From positions 434,001 to 498,000 of the forward strand of contig JAMAHW010000015.1 in NCBI GenBank assembly GCA_023627715.1: a stretch of 64,000 nucleotides of DNA, written 5' to 3'. The DNA comes from Periconia sp. R9002 (lineage: Eukaryota; Ascomycota; Dothideomycetes; Pleosporales; Periconiaceae). The position numbers and the translations under genes were made by a program. Shown piece after piece: positions 33,051 through 44,110 of the stretch (positions are counted from its first letter, which is position 1; each line of letters starts with the position of its first letter). The notes below the pieces were generated by a model that had not been told where the DNA came from, ran no database searches, and saw only the letters and a program-made list of their open reading frames with translations.

Positions 33051-35337
33051 GCATGTCGTTGAAGTGGTCGGGCGGGAGCTCTCCGTGGCGCCGCCGATGA
33101 TACCTTCGTCCGGAGATACCCGAGGGTGTTTGAGAACGTCCACCTAGACCTTCTCACTCTCCGTCTTATCCTGGAGACAACTCCTTCCGACCACGACAAG
33201 AGGAGCGTGGACGAAGTGCATACGCTTCACTGTATTTTGATCTTCATTGCGCCTCTTCCTTTTTCTGGGGGGCATTTTCAGCGTGGTTTTTCTTTGTCCC
33301 TACGCGCGCGATTTCAAGCTTGGTCAGTTGGGAATCAGGAGTCAGGAAGGAACGTATGGGATGTTTTTATCTTCTTTCTCTTTTCTTCCAACCTCTTCTC
33401 TCCTCCCCCCAGTTCCCGTAGACAGGCAGATCGTTAGGCGCACTAGGCGTGCACGGAGTGAGTGCATTGTGGCCTTGTTTTTTTTTGGTACTTGAACTCG
33501 CTTTTATCTCGACATCGATCCACTGCTCGATGGGTTGGAAATCAAATGTATCTGTTTTCGAGAATGATCAACTATATAGTTAAATGGACGTATAGAATAA
33601 TATTTGCTCCTCTAGATTTGTCATGTTTCTTTCTTTCCTCGTCTTTTGATGTGCATGAACATACATATGTATATCTACTTTTCCACCTGTCTTTGTATGT
33701 ATCCAAACCCAGCCCTCTCCCTTCTTGAACCCATCAACACATACATACATGTATACATTATGGGGCTTAGCTAGGTATAGAATAGGGCGTTGACAGCTTT
33801 CCTTATCCCAACACACTATTTCATAGCATGTAGAAGGTACATATGTACTTTCAGAGGCTATTTAACAGTATTATTAAAGTACAAAGTGCGGTTAACACGC
33901 AATTTCGATTCCAGCCAAAAACCCCGTAATGTTACCTCTATCAACCTATCCCACTTTTTTTTTCGAAATCTGTCGTTTCTTCGTAAACAATGAATTGAAA
34001 TCCGATTATAATTATCGGATCAGGTGTTGAAAGACAGGAAGAAGGGAAAAAAATAAAAATCTCACGCCAATCTGGTGTTGGATGGAGGTGTTTGGGGGGG
34101 GGGAGGAATGTTTTGTTTTGGTGAGAAGTGAGGGTATATGTGTTTAGGGTTTAGGGGGGGGGAGCGTGAGGAATAGGTTTCTTTAAGACGGTGATGTAGG
34201 TTGAACTAGCAGGGCGTAAGGTTTAGTTCTTAAGCAGCACGAGTCTCGTGGGGGGTTTTTTCGCGTGTACTAGAGTCTTGGTGGCGTGGTGTGGTTGGCG
34301 AGGAGGATTCATGTGTGTGTGTGTGTGAGTGTGTAGACGCTACAAATAGTACGTACAGAGTACTGCCTCACCTTACCTTACCCTGCGTGTCCAAACCTAG
34401 TTTTTAGAAGAGAGATATATATGACACGGGTAAAAATGAAAATTCATCGATGAGGAAGGAGAAGGAAGGTGGGTGGAGGATGTGAAATGGTGTACTAGAC
34501 GGCGTGAGACAGTTCGGCCACAGGGATCCCAACCAAGCATTTGCGCAATCACTCTCGCTTTATTTGCTGATGACATGTCTCGCAAAGAGTATCTATCTGC
34601 ACGCAATTCCGGGTGGTTAAGCTGACGATTGAGTGGTTTTTGGCTGATGTTAGGTGGTGGTGGGTAGTGGGATTGGGATTTTGGTGCGTTTGGGAACTTG
34701 ACAGGACTTGTTATATGTCAATTCATCCCACGTGCGCCAACAGTTGCCTGTGTGTCTGTCTTGTGAGGACGTTACCTTCTGTTTTTTTTCTGCTTGCGTT
34801 GATACCGAGAGTAGTAAACACTCTGCGATGATTCATTCATACTTTCCACGACGATTTATCCTGTACGCCAGACCTCAGTCTGGGGCTGTCGTGGCGGCTA
34901 GACCATCTGACCACCTATCAAAGCCTTCTACCTATGCATAAGGCTTACAGCGGGGGGGCTCGACTGTTCACTGTGGGGCTTGTACTACCTTGTCGTCTCT
35001 TTATCAGCAATGCATTCGAGAGCCGACCAAACAGAGTCGAACTGTACCTTGCATATACCATTTTTCTCATTGCTTTTTTTCTCTCGTATGCCTATACTCA
35101 GAGTGAGACGATTTTCCCCTCTTTAAATCTCACAATCCCGTTTGCTTTGCCCCCATTCGGTAGGCCGCCACTCGACACCGCCACTTTGACATAAGAACCT
35201 CTTTTCACTGCGGGGCCTGACTCCTGTACATTGCTCTCTGTGCTCCTATCCACTGCTCTCTATACTCCTATCCATTGCGCTCTGTGTTCCTCCTTCAAGC
35301 ATTCTATCTTTACGAACGAATACCACAATTGCACATC
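33051..35337. other. Gene-poor interval with poly-G and GT tracts
   Basis: 2.3 kb without a supportable gene. It contains runs of 10 G (34094-34103) and 9 G (34154-34162), two adjacent TTTAGGG units (34143-34156), a GT repeat (34312-34334) and AT-rich blocks near 33840-34060. At 35232-35293 a 22-bp unit is repeated almost three times, just ahead of the metallopeptidase start. Nothing else is recognised. Confidence 0.5.
35232..35293 (+). repeat. 22-bp imperfect tandem repeat upstream of the metallopeptidase gene
   Basis: Units starting at 35232, 35254 and 35276 share TGCTCTCTGTGCTCCTATCC with a few substitutions; the third unit is partial. It ends about 45 bp before the start codon at 35338, so it probably lies within the leader or core promoter. 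Confidence 0.7.
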
Positions 35338-36435
35338 ATGATGTCGTTCCCCAGCACACCTTTAATCCACTCCCTTGAGACTTCCTATGGCACCCTTGAT
35401 GTCATTACCGAGACATCATTCGCGTCCAAAATCAACGCCCTGCTGCGATATTTCGATGGCACCGCTGATCTCTTCCTCTCGTCTATCTTGATCCCTACGA
35501 GGGTCCAATGCTATACCATACACCACTTACACAAAATGCTATCTTTATTTGTGGACATTTTTGGAAGAGAGTGCCTCGTGAGAATCCTTGCCGAGGATCA
35601 CGTCGCAAGTGCCGATGATGACTTCAACGTCGTCGACGACGACGACGCCGTCGACATATTGCATAGGGCGATGTATCAGCTAGCGTCTGATATCGATTCC
35701 CTGGAGCCATCCTACCCTCCTCTGGAGCAAGGCAACGATATACTGGAATATCAATCCGGGACGATGGCCAAAATGCAACGCTCAGTTTATTTCCGCGTGA
35801 CAGCCGGCAAGATCCCCATTTGGGAGCCAGGCACAGTTCTTCACTGGTATGTAGACGTGGCCGAGTCGTACGAAGACCTAGCGCCATATATGGCTGCCCG
35901 CTTCGCTGAAGCTGCAACTTTGGTCAACGACAGCATTCGCGGCGAAAACAATCGCCGTCCTCGATTGATGCGAACGCACATCAAGAGTGAGGCCAACATT
36001 GTCATCAAACCTGAGTGGAATCCATATAACACTACTACCTCTGACACTGACGTCGAGATCTGCAATGCCTTCTTTCCAGGACAATTACCCGTCATCCGGG
36101 TCAATGCGACCGCACTCGAGAACGATAATTTCCTCAAAACGCATCTCACCGGAATCTTCATCCATGAGATCCTTCATGTCCACGGGGCACGCCACTATTT
36201 TGCCCCCAAGGAAGACAGAGACAGAGAGTACCGCACTCAGTCGGTGGAGATTGGAAAGCCAGATGAATTCTCCGTCATGAACTACCTCCGCCCGGAACTG
36301 TTCAAGCTTCGCCCGTCGGATGTAGACGCGCTGGAGGATTTGTACAACAAGAGTGATACACATCCCGTGCCCGTGGAGTATAAACATGCGTATACCTGGG
36401 CCGAATGGAAGCCGAAAAAGCCTGTATCTCACTAG
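35338..36435 (+). CDS. Metzincin-type zinc metallopeptidase, unclassified
   Basis: A 365-residue intronless protein with a complete zinc-peptidase signature. HEILHVHGARH provides zinc ligands H276, H280 and H286 and catalytic E277. A Met-turn follows at M314 (FSVMNYLRP), and then LRPSDVDALEDLYNKS, which resembles the end of M10/M12 catalytic domains. The protease domain seems to start near residue 165 (MQRSVYFRVTAGKIPIWEPG). The N-terminal 150 residues are of unknown fold, with an aspartate-rich run (DDDFNVVDDDDAVD) near residues 99-112. There is no signal peptide after the first ATG, which is odd because known fungal metzincins are mostly secreted. The only extension possible upstream lacks an ATG. 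It sits alone in gene-poor sequence, and its substrate is unknown. Confidence 0.82.
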   Translation: MMSFPSTPLIHSLETSYGTLDVITETSFASKINALLRYFDGTADLFLSSILIPTRVQCYTIHHLHKMLSLFVDIFGRECLVRILAEDHVASADDDFNVVDDDDAVDILHRAMYQLASDIDSLEPSYPPLEQGNDILEYQSGTMAKMQRSVYFRVTAGKIPIWEPGTVLHWYVDVAESYEDLAPYMAARFAEAATLVNDSIRGENNRRPRLMRTHIKSEANIVIKPEWNPYNTTTSDTDVEICNAFFPGQLPVIRVNATALENDNFLKTHLTGIFIHEILHVHGARHYFAPKEDRDREYRTQSVEIGKPDEFSVMNYLRPELFKLRPSDVDALEDLYNKSDTHPVPVEYKHAYTWAEWKPKKPVSH

Positions 36436-37047
36436 TCGTAGAGGAATACGCCGGCTATACGTTTACGAGGAGTATTTTTTCTTTCTTTTCATGTACAAGG
36501 AAGTTTTTTAGAATGTGATGGAAGCGAATTAAAATAGAAACAATGCTCAGGCCAATCAGATCTTTACATTTTTTTTGCTCTATGATTTTATAGCAATGTT
36601 TCTGTGGTGACTCCCTTGTATGAACCAAAAAGAGGCATATCTTCGTTTCAATGGGGATGAATAATGTAGCGTCCAATTTGGCAGACCATTTTCGTGTTTA
36701 CTTTCCCAGAACAGAAAGATAGACTAGCTAGATCTAGTGAGCTCCTGATTGGCTGAATACTGAAATTTCTAGTCCAATCGGGTTACTAAGTCAGCACCAG
36801 ATTTAGTAAAAATCCGCGGCACGGAAACTTTCTTAAATGTATCCGCCGCTAGTACTAAATCCCCCGACGCCCTATATGCTTACTATGGACTCAATGCTCT
36901 CAGAAGTGACGGAACTCCCCCCCCTCTTGTTCGACATGAGAGTTGACTAATTTTGAATATGGGCTCTTTTGTATGAGAGTGAAATTGTTTGTATAAAAAC
37001 AACCAATGATTTATTTACCCTTGATAACGCTCGGTTTCGACAAAAGA

Positions 37048-37059
37048 GGGGGGGGGGGG
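37048..37059 (+). repeat. Poly-G tract of 12
   Basis: Homopolymer run in intergenic AT-rich sequence. Similar runs occur at 34094, 34154 and 43680; the exact length is prone to sequencing error. Confidence 0.7.
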
Positions 37060-37675
37060 TCTGTCACTTTTGATAGTACATAGTACAGAACCTCATACCA
37101 ACAACATCCATACCTACCTATACGTCTGTTGATAGCGATTTTTTGGTGATTCGAGAGTTTGAAACTAACAACACCCGTACAATGTCAATTTTGATACGTA
37201 CAATTTTTCGTGTTTTTCGTTCCCCACCAACCTTGGTATCGTCAACACTACAAATTCAATCTCCTACACTACCTCAACTCGCAGTGCTACTCGCAAAAAA
37301 AGAAACGTCAGGGCATTTTAGAGATTCTTCCTTCGTAATTTTTTTATCTTAAGAAAACAGAGTAATCCTCTCCTGTTCTCCTGTGGGCATCTTTTTAAGA
37401 TGGTGGCGGGGGAGAAAGCGTCCTATTTTGTTCAAGTGAATCATTGATACGCGTACACAGTTTCACGCGTTGTTTAGGTAGTAGCTGGCACCCTTCTATG
37501 AAGTAGGTTGGGTGGGGTGGGGTTGGGACGTTGTGTTGGGGGTGTGGAGGTTGATGATTGATGTTATGGCATTTTTTGTTATCGTTCGCGAGGTGGTTTG
37601 AGGATGTGGTGGTGTGCGATGGGTGGTGTCTTCTTGGTGAAGTTTGACAACTTTCTGATTACCTACCTACCCACC

Positions 37676-37705
37676 TATTTTTATTTTTATTTTTATTTTT
37701 ATTTT
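37676..37705 (+). repeat. TTTTA microsatellite
   Basis: Five to six copies of TATTT in direct succession, within AT-rich intergenic sequence. Confidence 0.85.
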
Positions 37706-40700
37706 GCAATTTTTTTTGGCAATGAGTTGGGTAGATAGCTAAGGTCGCGCCCACCTTTTGTTTGTCACTCATTTTTGGACGCTTCTTTTTTTTGGGTTGG
37801 AGTAGGTGGAACCCCTTTGTACCAGTTTGCCAAAAATTAAAAAACCGAAGTGTTTAGTACGGCCATCTGGTATTTCATGGACTTCTGCGAGTTTGTGGGG
37901 AGGGAGGTGTTTACGTATTCATCAACCTAGGGTTTTGTTTTTTTGAAAAAAATGATGCACTGCATCGACTCTGGCGTTTGTATGTATACATGGGAGCTGA
38001 CTAGGCTAATGTCTCTATGGCTACGTTTGACCTGTATGAAAAAATGTGGCTGTTTCTATAATAACAGCATCTGGAAACTCCACTTCACTCACGCATACGG
38101 TTTCTATAACTGTGGTGGTGCTCATGACGTTGTGAGCGTGTGGCTGAACCGTCTGTTGTGTGCTTACCTCTGTACGTATGTACTCATGAGTCTCGGGTCA
38201 TACATCCACGGCATATAACACCTTTCTGAAAAAGAAAAAAAGTCTTCACCGCTTTTCGAGACGAGAATAGATGAATGCGAGATCCAAGGAATCTAGGCTC
38301 GCCTTTGTACCACTTCACTTGCCGGGTATCCGCGCATGTGCAACGATAGGGTCAACACGTGTTTGGTTTGTGGTTTCCTTGGCTTTCTTCTTCGTTTCTG
38401 CGAGGGAGAATATCTCAGCTCTTCGGCCGGCAGTTGCAAAAGAGTGGAAGAGAGAGAGTGGGTGTGTGCGTATGCAGATATTGTTTCAGCATGGGGTGGG
38501 ATGCGAGTCGAGATCACCCACACGGGAAGGCATCTTTCGTGAGATGAGATGCTGAGATGCTGTGGCAGGGGAGAGATTGTGACAGTAGATGGGATTGTTA
38601 CGGATGCGGAACAGACCTTCCGCCTGGTCGGGATAGATGGGTCGCGCCCACAGTTCTCCGATCGGTAGGATAATCAAGGTATTCAGCCGCATTCTGCTGC
38701 ATACACGTAAGGTATTTGAAAGCATACCAAGGCCCCGGGAGAATAAGTTATAGCCTACAATCTATCGAGCAAATGCAGAAACGAGCAAAGCGAAAGCGAG
38801 TCTTCAAAACATGCGCATGAGAACGCACCCAGAGACTGGGAAGGAGGTCGACTTGTGCGACGCATACGCACCTCGCCCGATGTGAGGGCCCCGGTATTAG
38901 ATTTGGGTGGCAGGCTCTTGTGAAATGTAGCTAATAGTGCCAAGTGCTTGGGATGGTGATGGGCGTCTAACTTGGCCAAGTGCCGACGATCGCTACAGCG
39001 GAAGGAATAGGTAGGCGAAAGTTGCTTTTGCAGACGGAGTAGAAAAGTGTGGACAGGCGTATCAAATGGAATTACGGAGAAGGGCCCCCCACGGCGGGAT
39101 GGGGGTCCCGTAGCCTCCCGAGTCGCGCATATGGCCTTGGCCTCGGTGACGTTGAAGGGAATGAGTGGAGTGGCATGGTAGAGTCTTCGGCAGCTCAGCC
39201 GTCTAAGCCCCCAAAGACCAAGAGGCTAGAATTTGGCCCTGTCCGACATCGTGACAGATGAAAGGAAATCAACCTCTAGGTTCGTCGTGACTCGTGACAT
39301 TCTCGTCCCGCTGAGATTGTTGAGAGTTGCTAGTCATGGTGGCGAGGGTCATGCCCTAGAGAGCATGTCGGGCGACAATATCGAGTCGTGGGCGGAGCAG
39401 CGGAGTGTATCTAATCATCTAAAAATGCATCTAAGATTCACCACTTCACCAGATGGAGATGGAAATGTTCCGGCTGGGGTGGAATGACGATCTGCGACAA
39501 GGTCCAAGGATGAACCATCGAGCACGCCAAGCATTATCATCCCTCAACACCAAACTCCAATCCATCATGCCCTCTTCTCTATTCAACTTGTCATTCCCCA
39601 TATTCGCCTTGCTCCACAACGGCTATGACTGTACCGCTGTCGTCATCAGAAGATATTTCCAAACATCACCCACTCCCATCGTCTTGGCTGCTTCACCCTC
39701 CGCCATGCATTTACACACCACATCGGCTCCAACCTAGTTGGGGCGCCGGAAGAAGCAAGAATGTGCCAAGTCGGCACCATTCTGATTTTTATGTGGATAC
39801 ATGCTGCAGCTGTAGACGCGGGTGAGGCTGTGTGAAGCATGACGACTCACGAAGCAAGCATTTGCTTTCAGGAAACGGCCCAGGGCTCAAGGTTGCTTCC
39901 GTATGCGACGCGGATGTTATCGCAACGCCGTAAACAGCAATGCCTGCCAAGTACATGTCTTTCCGCCAACCCAACTTTGTGTGATTGATCGTCAGCCTAC
40001 TGCCGCATGTAGGCCTTGAGACGATCTTCAGCACAAGGGCATGCTGGCACACAATTGTACGGTACCAGTCGTATCTATTGTCTTGGGTTCGAATGTACGA
40101 ATGCCCTGGTGTCTAAACCGATGGCGCCTTCACGTCCAGCGGTTGTGCGGTCCGCCGCCGTTGGCTGTCGTAAGTGAGGTGTCACACAAAGACTGCAGTT
40201 ACTGCACGTAACCAGCCAAGCAACTACTTGAATGGGTGGAAGATCAAGGCGGGAATGGGAATGTACGCGTCCAAAGTACCCTCAAGCTTGGCTGGTGGAA
40301 CCTCATCGCTATCTTCTACAACCAGAAAGTCCACCATCCAATAGCAAGCCGGCCGAACACTCCCACATACATGCGCCAAGCGCTTCCGGCGTGGGCGCCG
40401 CCGTCCCGCTCCGCTATTCTCCGCGTTCTTCGCCCCAAAACATGCTCCTTTAGGGGTTTCCAAATCCCCCAGATTGAAACAACTGGTCATCGCTTGGATC
40501 ACCATAGGTCCCAATCTGGCAATGGCTACTTGACTACTCTCACATGTATGGCATAGTCGGCGGCTCTTCAATGCCTGTTGGTCGACAGGTCCACCGTTAC
40601 CAAAAGTCGGCTACGTACAGTATCAACACGTATCCAAGAAATGGAATCATCACCCATGAATCGCAGTTTCAGCTGTCACATGACGAACCAGATTCCCTTC

Positions 40701-41371
40701 CGTTACACATTTTCTTCCATAAAGCCACGCTCAGGGGCACGGTAGAACTGTCTGGTACGCACGCTTCCCTTTGGCTCGGGTTCATTCGCCCTTGGATGCA
40801 AAACGAGTGTTTGCTTTATCTCGGGCATTCTTGGGCACCATTGCCAGCTAAGCCTCTGCACATGCGCCTGCAGCGACTGGTGTTTTCAGCATTGGCTGTG
40901 GAGCCTTGTTTTCTTGGTACTTTCTTGGGGTTTTATCCTTGCATTGCTTGTGCGTCCTCCCTATCTAATTCATTCACCTTTCACAAGACGGGGCTTTGAC
41001 TAGCACGCACGTCATGGGTATTACACCCAAACCTCCACGGGGCAAGATAACGCGCGTGCTGACGGGTAGTGGGTCGCTCGAGTGTCGCCATCAAGAGTAT
41101 ATAGACGGATGCTACATTACCAAGAAATATACTGGATTAGGGAAGACAACAGCATCACTATTTAAACCGTGAAGACATCCTGAAACGTTGGCCGACTGAA
41201 TCATTTTCAAGCTTTTCTTTCAAACACATTGCCTCTTGTTCTGTCACTCCCGAGTGTTGACCGCCTTCTGCTTCTTGTTTGCTTGATTGCAGCTTCCTAC
41301 TGGGGCTCAGCTATCACTGCGTTGGGAAACCACCGCCTTCAATCCCCACAAAACCCTCAACTATCTCCACG

Positions 41372-43139
41372 ATGCCTTTCAGTTTCTTTAACGATGATAA
41401 GAGCCGAAACAACAGTGGGGCTGGACTTCCATCCTCAAACATGGCATCAGAGACTTGCTCAATACAGAACCAGCCCACCGATGACTCTTCCAACAGCAGT
41501 GAACACCACTCCAAGTGGCCAAAGACATGGCGGGCATACACATGCTGGCTCGGATGCTTCTTCTTGATGTTCAACTCTTGGGGGCTCGTCAACGCCTATG
41601 GCACCTTCTCATCCTATTATGTCGGCCACTCCCTTAAGTCCGTCGACCAACTGCAGTTGAACCTCATCGGCTCCACGCAGTCGCTGTTTGTCTTGCTGCT
41701 GTCAGCTCCTATGGGACGGCTTCTAGATGCGGGCCACTTTCGTTTCGTCCTTGGAGGCGGTGCTTTCCTCGTTCCTTTTGGCATGTTCATGCTCAGTGTT
41801 GCGCATCCCCACACCGAAGATGGAGTGGGCAACTTTGCGACGATTTGGTCTACTCAAGGCCTTGTTGTAGGCCTCGGTATGGCTTGCTATTTTGTAGCGA
41901 GCTCTCAGAGTATGTCATGTCCTATCCCTCCAGTGAATCACCCATCACTAACACCGGCAGTTGCGGCTACCTGGTTTCCAGACCATCGAGCTCTCGCAGT
42001 GGGAGTCGTCGCCTGCGGTGCCAGTATCGCCGGAGTCGTCTACCCTACGATGCTACGCTACCTCATCGAAGCATTAGGCTTCAACAACGCCGTCCGCTGC
42101 GTGGCTGCTCTCGTCACCATCACTTCCATTTTCTCCTTCATCTTCGCCACGCCCAACCCAGCAAAGGAGAGACGTTCACCCAAGAGCTATCTCGCCTTGG
42201 AAACATGGGTTGACCCTGAAGCCATTCGTAACAAATCGTTTTGTTGGTTTACTGTAGCCGTAGCGTTTCTGTTCTTTGGTTTCTACCCCGTATTCTTCAA
42301 TCTCGAAGAGGTACGTTCACTACAACTCAACCCGTCTCCACAAACCACCCATTAACTCCATGCAGTGGGCAGCCGTGTCCGGATTCGGCGTCCGCGATGG
42401 CCAAACCGTCCCCGTCAAACCTCAACACCCAACCATGAAACCGCTCCAAACCTTCTGGCTCCTAACCATCATGAACGGCGCCTCGACCGTTGGACGCCTC
42501 ACCATGTCTGCGTTCGGCGACAAGACAGGGCCCCTCAACATGCATTACGTCGCAACCGCCATCTCGGCTCTACTCATCCTCATCCTCTGGACGCTCGCGC
42601 GCTCCCTCGCCAGCGCCCTCGCCTTCTGCGTCCTGTTCGGCATCACCTCCGGCGCCGTCATCGGCCTCCCTCCCGCCTCCATCTCCAACATCCTCAAACA
42701 CTCGTACGTCACGCTCGAAACCATCGAATTCAAAACCTCCAAACTGGGCCAGTGGACGGGCATGATGTATACAGCCGCCGCCATCCCGTCGCTTGCTGGA
42801 CCCATCATTGCCGGGCACCTCGTCTCGCGCTACGAAACGTACGTCACGGTTCAAATGTGGGCCGGCGTCAACCTTGCCATTTCGGCCCTGTGCATGTTCG
42901 TCGCTAGATTGCACCTCCCGGCGCTCCCGGCTGACTACGCCGACGTGGAGAGGGAGGCGAAGTTTGGATTGAGGAGGTGTAGTCGGTTGAGCGAGGGTGC
43001 TACGTTGACGATGGGGCGGAGCGTTACGGGGGATGATACGGTGAGGGAGGCGAGTTTATCGGGGCAGGTGTCGAGGGAGAAGGTCGATGTGGAGGGCCGA
43101 GAGGAGAGGGGCGTGTTCGATGGTGGGAGGGTGGTTTAA
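41372..43139 (+). CDS. Major facilitator transporter, monocarboxylate (MCT) type
   Basis: Plasma or organelle membrane transporter of the MCT-like branch of the MFS; the solute is unknown. Exons 41372-41909, 41961-42310 and 42366-43139 give 553 residues. A Ser/Asn-rich cytosolic N-terminus (about 50 residues) precedes the first helix (TCWLGCFFLMFNSWGLVNAYGTF). The MCT-type pattern GLVNAYGTFSSYY and the loop SAPMGRLLDAGHFRFVL follow. The second half starts near NGASTVGRLTMSAFGDKTGP, with LGQWTGMMYTAAAIPSLAGP near the end. The C-terminal tail of about 80 residues is hydrophilic and rich in Arg, Glu, Ser and Gly. The segment ILKHSYVTLETIEFKTSKLGQ is slightly longer than in relatives; a missed short intron there is possible. 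MCT homologues in fungi often carry carboxylates, riboflavin or secondary metabolites. Confidence 0.88.
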
Positions 43140-44110
43140 GGTCTTCAGGGTTTGTTTTGTTCCGGGTTCTTTCCTTTTTGTTTTGATGATTAATGGGGAC
43201 TGGGTACGTCTTTATGATGTTATGACTTTTTTGTTTTTCCCTTTCCCTTTTGGATACACCGATATAGATCTCGATGTAACATTTCCTTTGTTCTTGATTT
43301 CCCGCGCCATAGACCTCACGCGATTATCCATCCATCCCTGCGGGTTCTGGGTTGGATGTTTGAATTCAAAATTCGTTATTCCTTTATATTCCTTCATCGA
43401 ATGTATGTAATGTACCTATCTATCCTGCCTCTTCTCCCGCATCTTTCTGCTTAGGCTTGTGCTTTAGTGTTCTGTTCGTCGTGTCGTGTCTGGTTTGGTG
43501 TGATTTCAGTCGGTTGCCCCTCCAACTTTTTTATTTTTATTTCTGTTTTCTCTCTTTTGCTTTTTTATGCGTAAGGAATTTATTTATCACGAAGACGACA
43601 CAAATTCTTCCACTCCACGTAACTTTAAAAAACGGGGAGTGGTTGATGGATATATTGCTACAAATTAAGCAGACTACGAGGGGGGGGGGGGAGTGATGAA
43701 CTCAACTTCAAAGAAAAAAGAGCACGTAGCTAACCACCTAGCCAAGTATCCATCTACTCATATCTACCGATGTAAAACTGGAGAATGGGGGGAAAATCAA
43801 TATAGGATACCATAGGATTGAGAGATAAGCAGTGAAGAGAGAGAGAGAGACGCAAGACGACGATGAGAAAACAAACTCCATGACACATTTCCATGCAGCA
43901 AACATGAGAGACGCCAGACCATGCAATGCCGCGTGCGTTGGATAAAAATTGGAAAAAACAAAAAGAAGAGACTCTGACTCGTCAAGTAGGATGGGAATAG
44001 AGGGAGATAGATGGATTGGGATGGACAGGCGGCCGTCCCAGCTCACACATCTCCCTATATTTCGAAGTGGCCCCCTTTGATATCGATATAGGCGGTATCG
44101 GTGCGGCTTA
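43140..44110. other. Convergent intergenic region with T-rich and poly-G tracts
   Basis: About 970 bp between facing stop codons. T-rich blocks (43200-43300, 43520-43570) fit a 3' untranslated region of the transporter. A run of 12 G lies at 43680-43691 and a short GA repeat near 43838-43852. No gene is seen. Confidence 0.5.
43680..43691 (+). repeat. Poly-G tract of 12
   Basis: Homopolymer in the intergenic region between convergent genes. Confidence 0.7.

Larger units (their letters stand above)
36436..41371. other. Long gene-poor interval of about 4.9 kb
   Basis: No gene can be supported. The left part (36450-38000) is AT-rich, with a 12-G run (37048-37059) and a TTTTA repeat (37676-37705). 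The right part (38300-41000) has ordinary composition but only unrelated short frames. The longest is 151 codons at 40544-40999, with no recognisable domain. A TATATA element at about 41098-41103 and a pyrimidine-rich zone (41210-41370) probably belong to the promoter of the MFS gene. No terminal repeats or transposase remnants were found by eye. Confidence 0.5.

Noticed and set aside
40070..40110. tRNA-like string GGGTTCGAAT
   Set aside because: It resembles a T-loop, but no acceptor stem, anticodon stem or D-arm can be paired around it.
40544..40999. 151-codon plus-strand frame
   Set aside because: No domain, no splice partners and no good promoter or start context; treated as chance in a long gene-poor interval.
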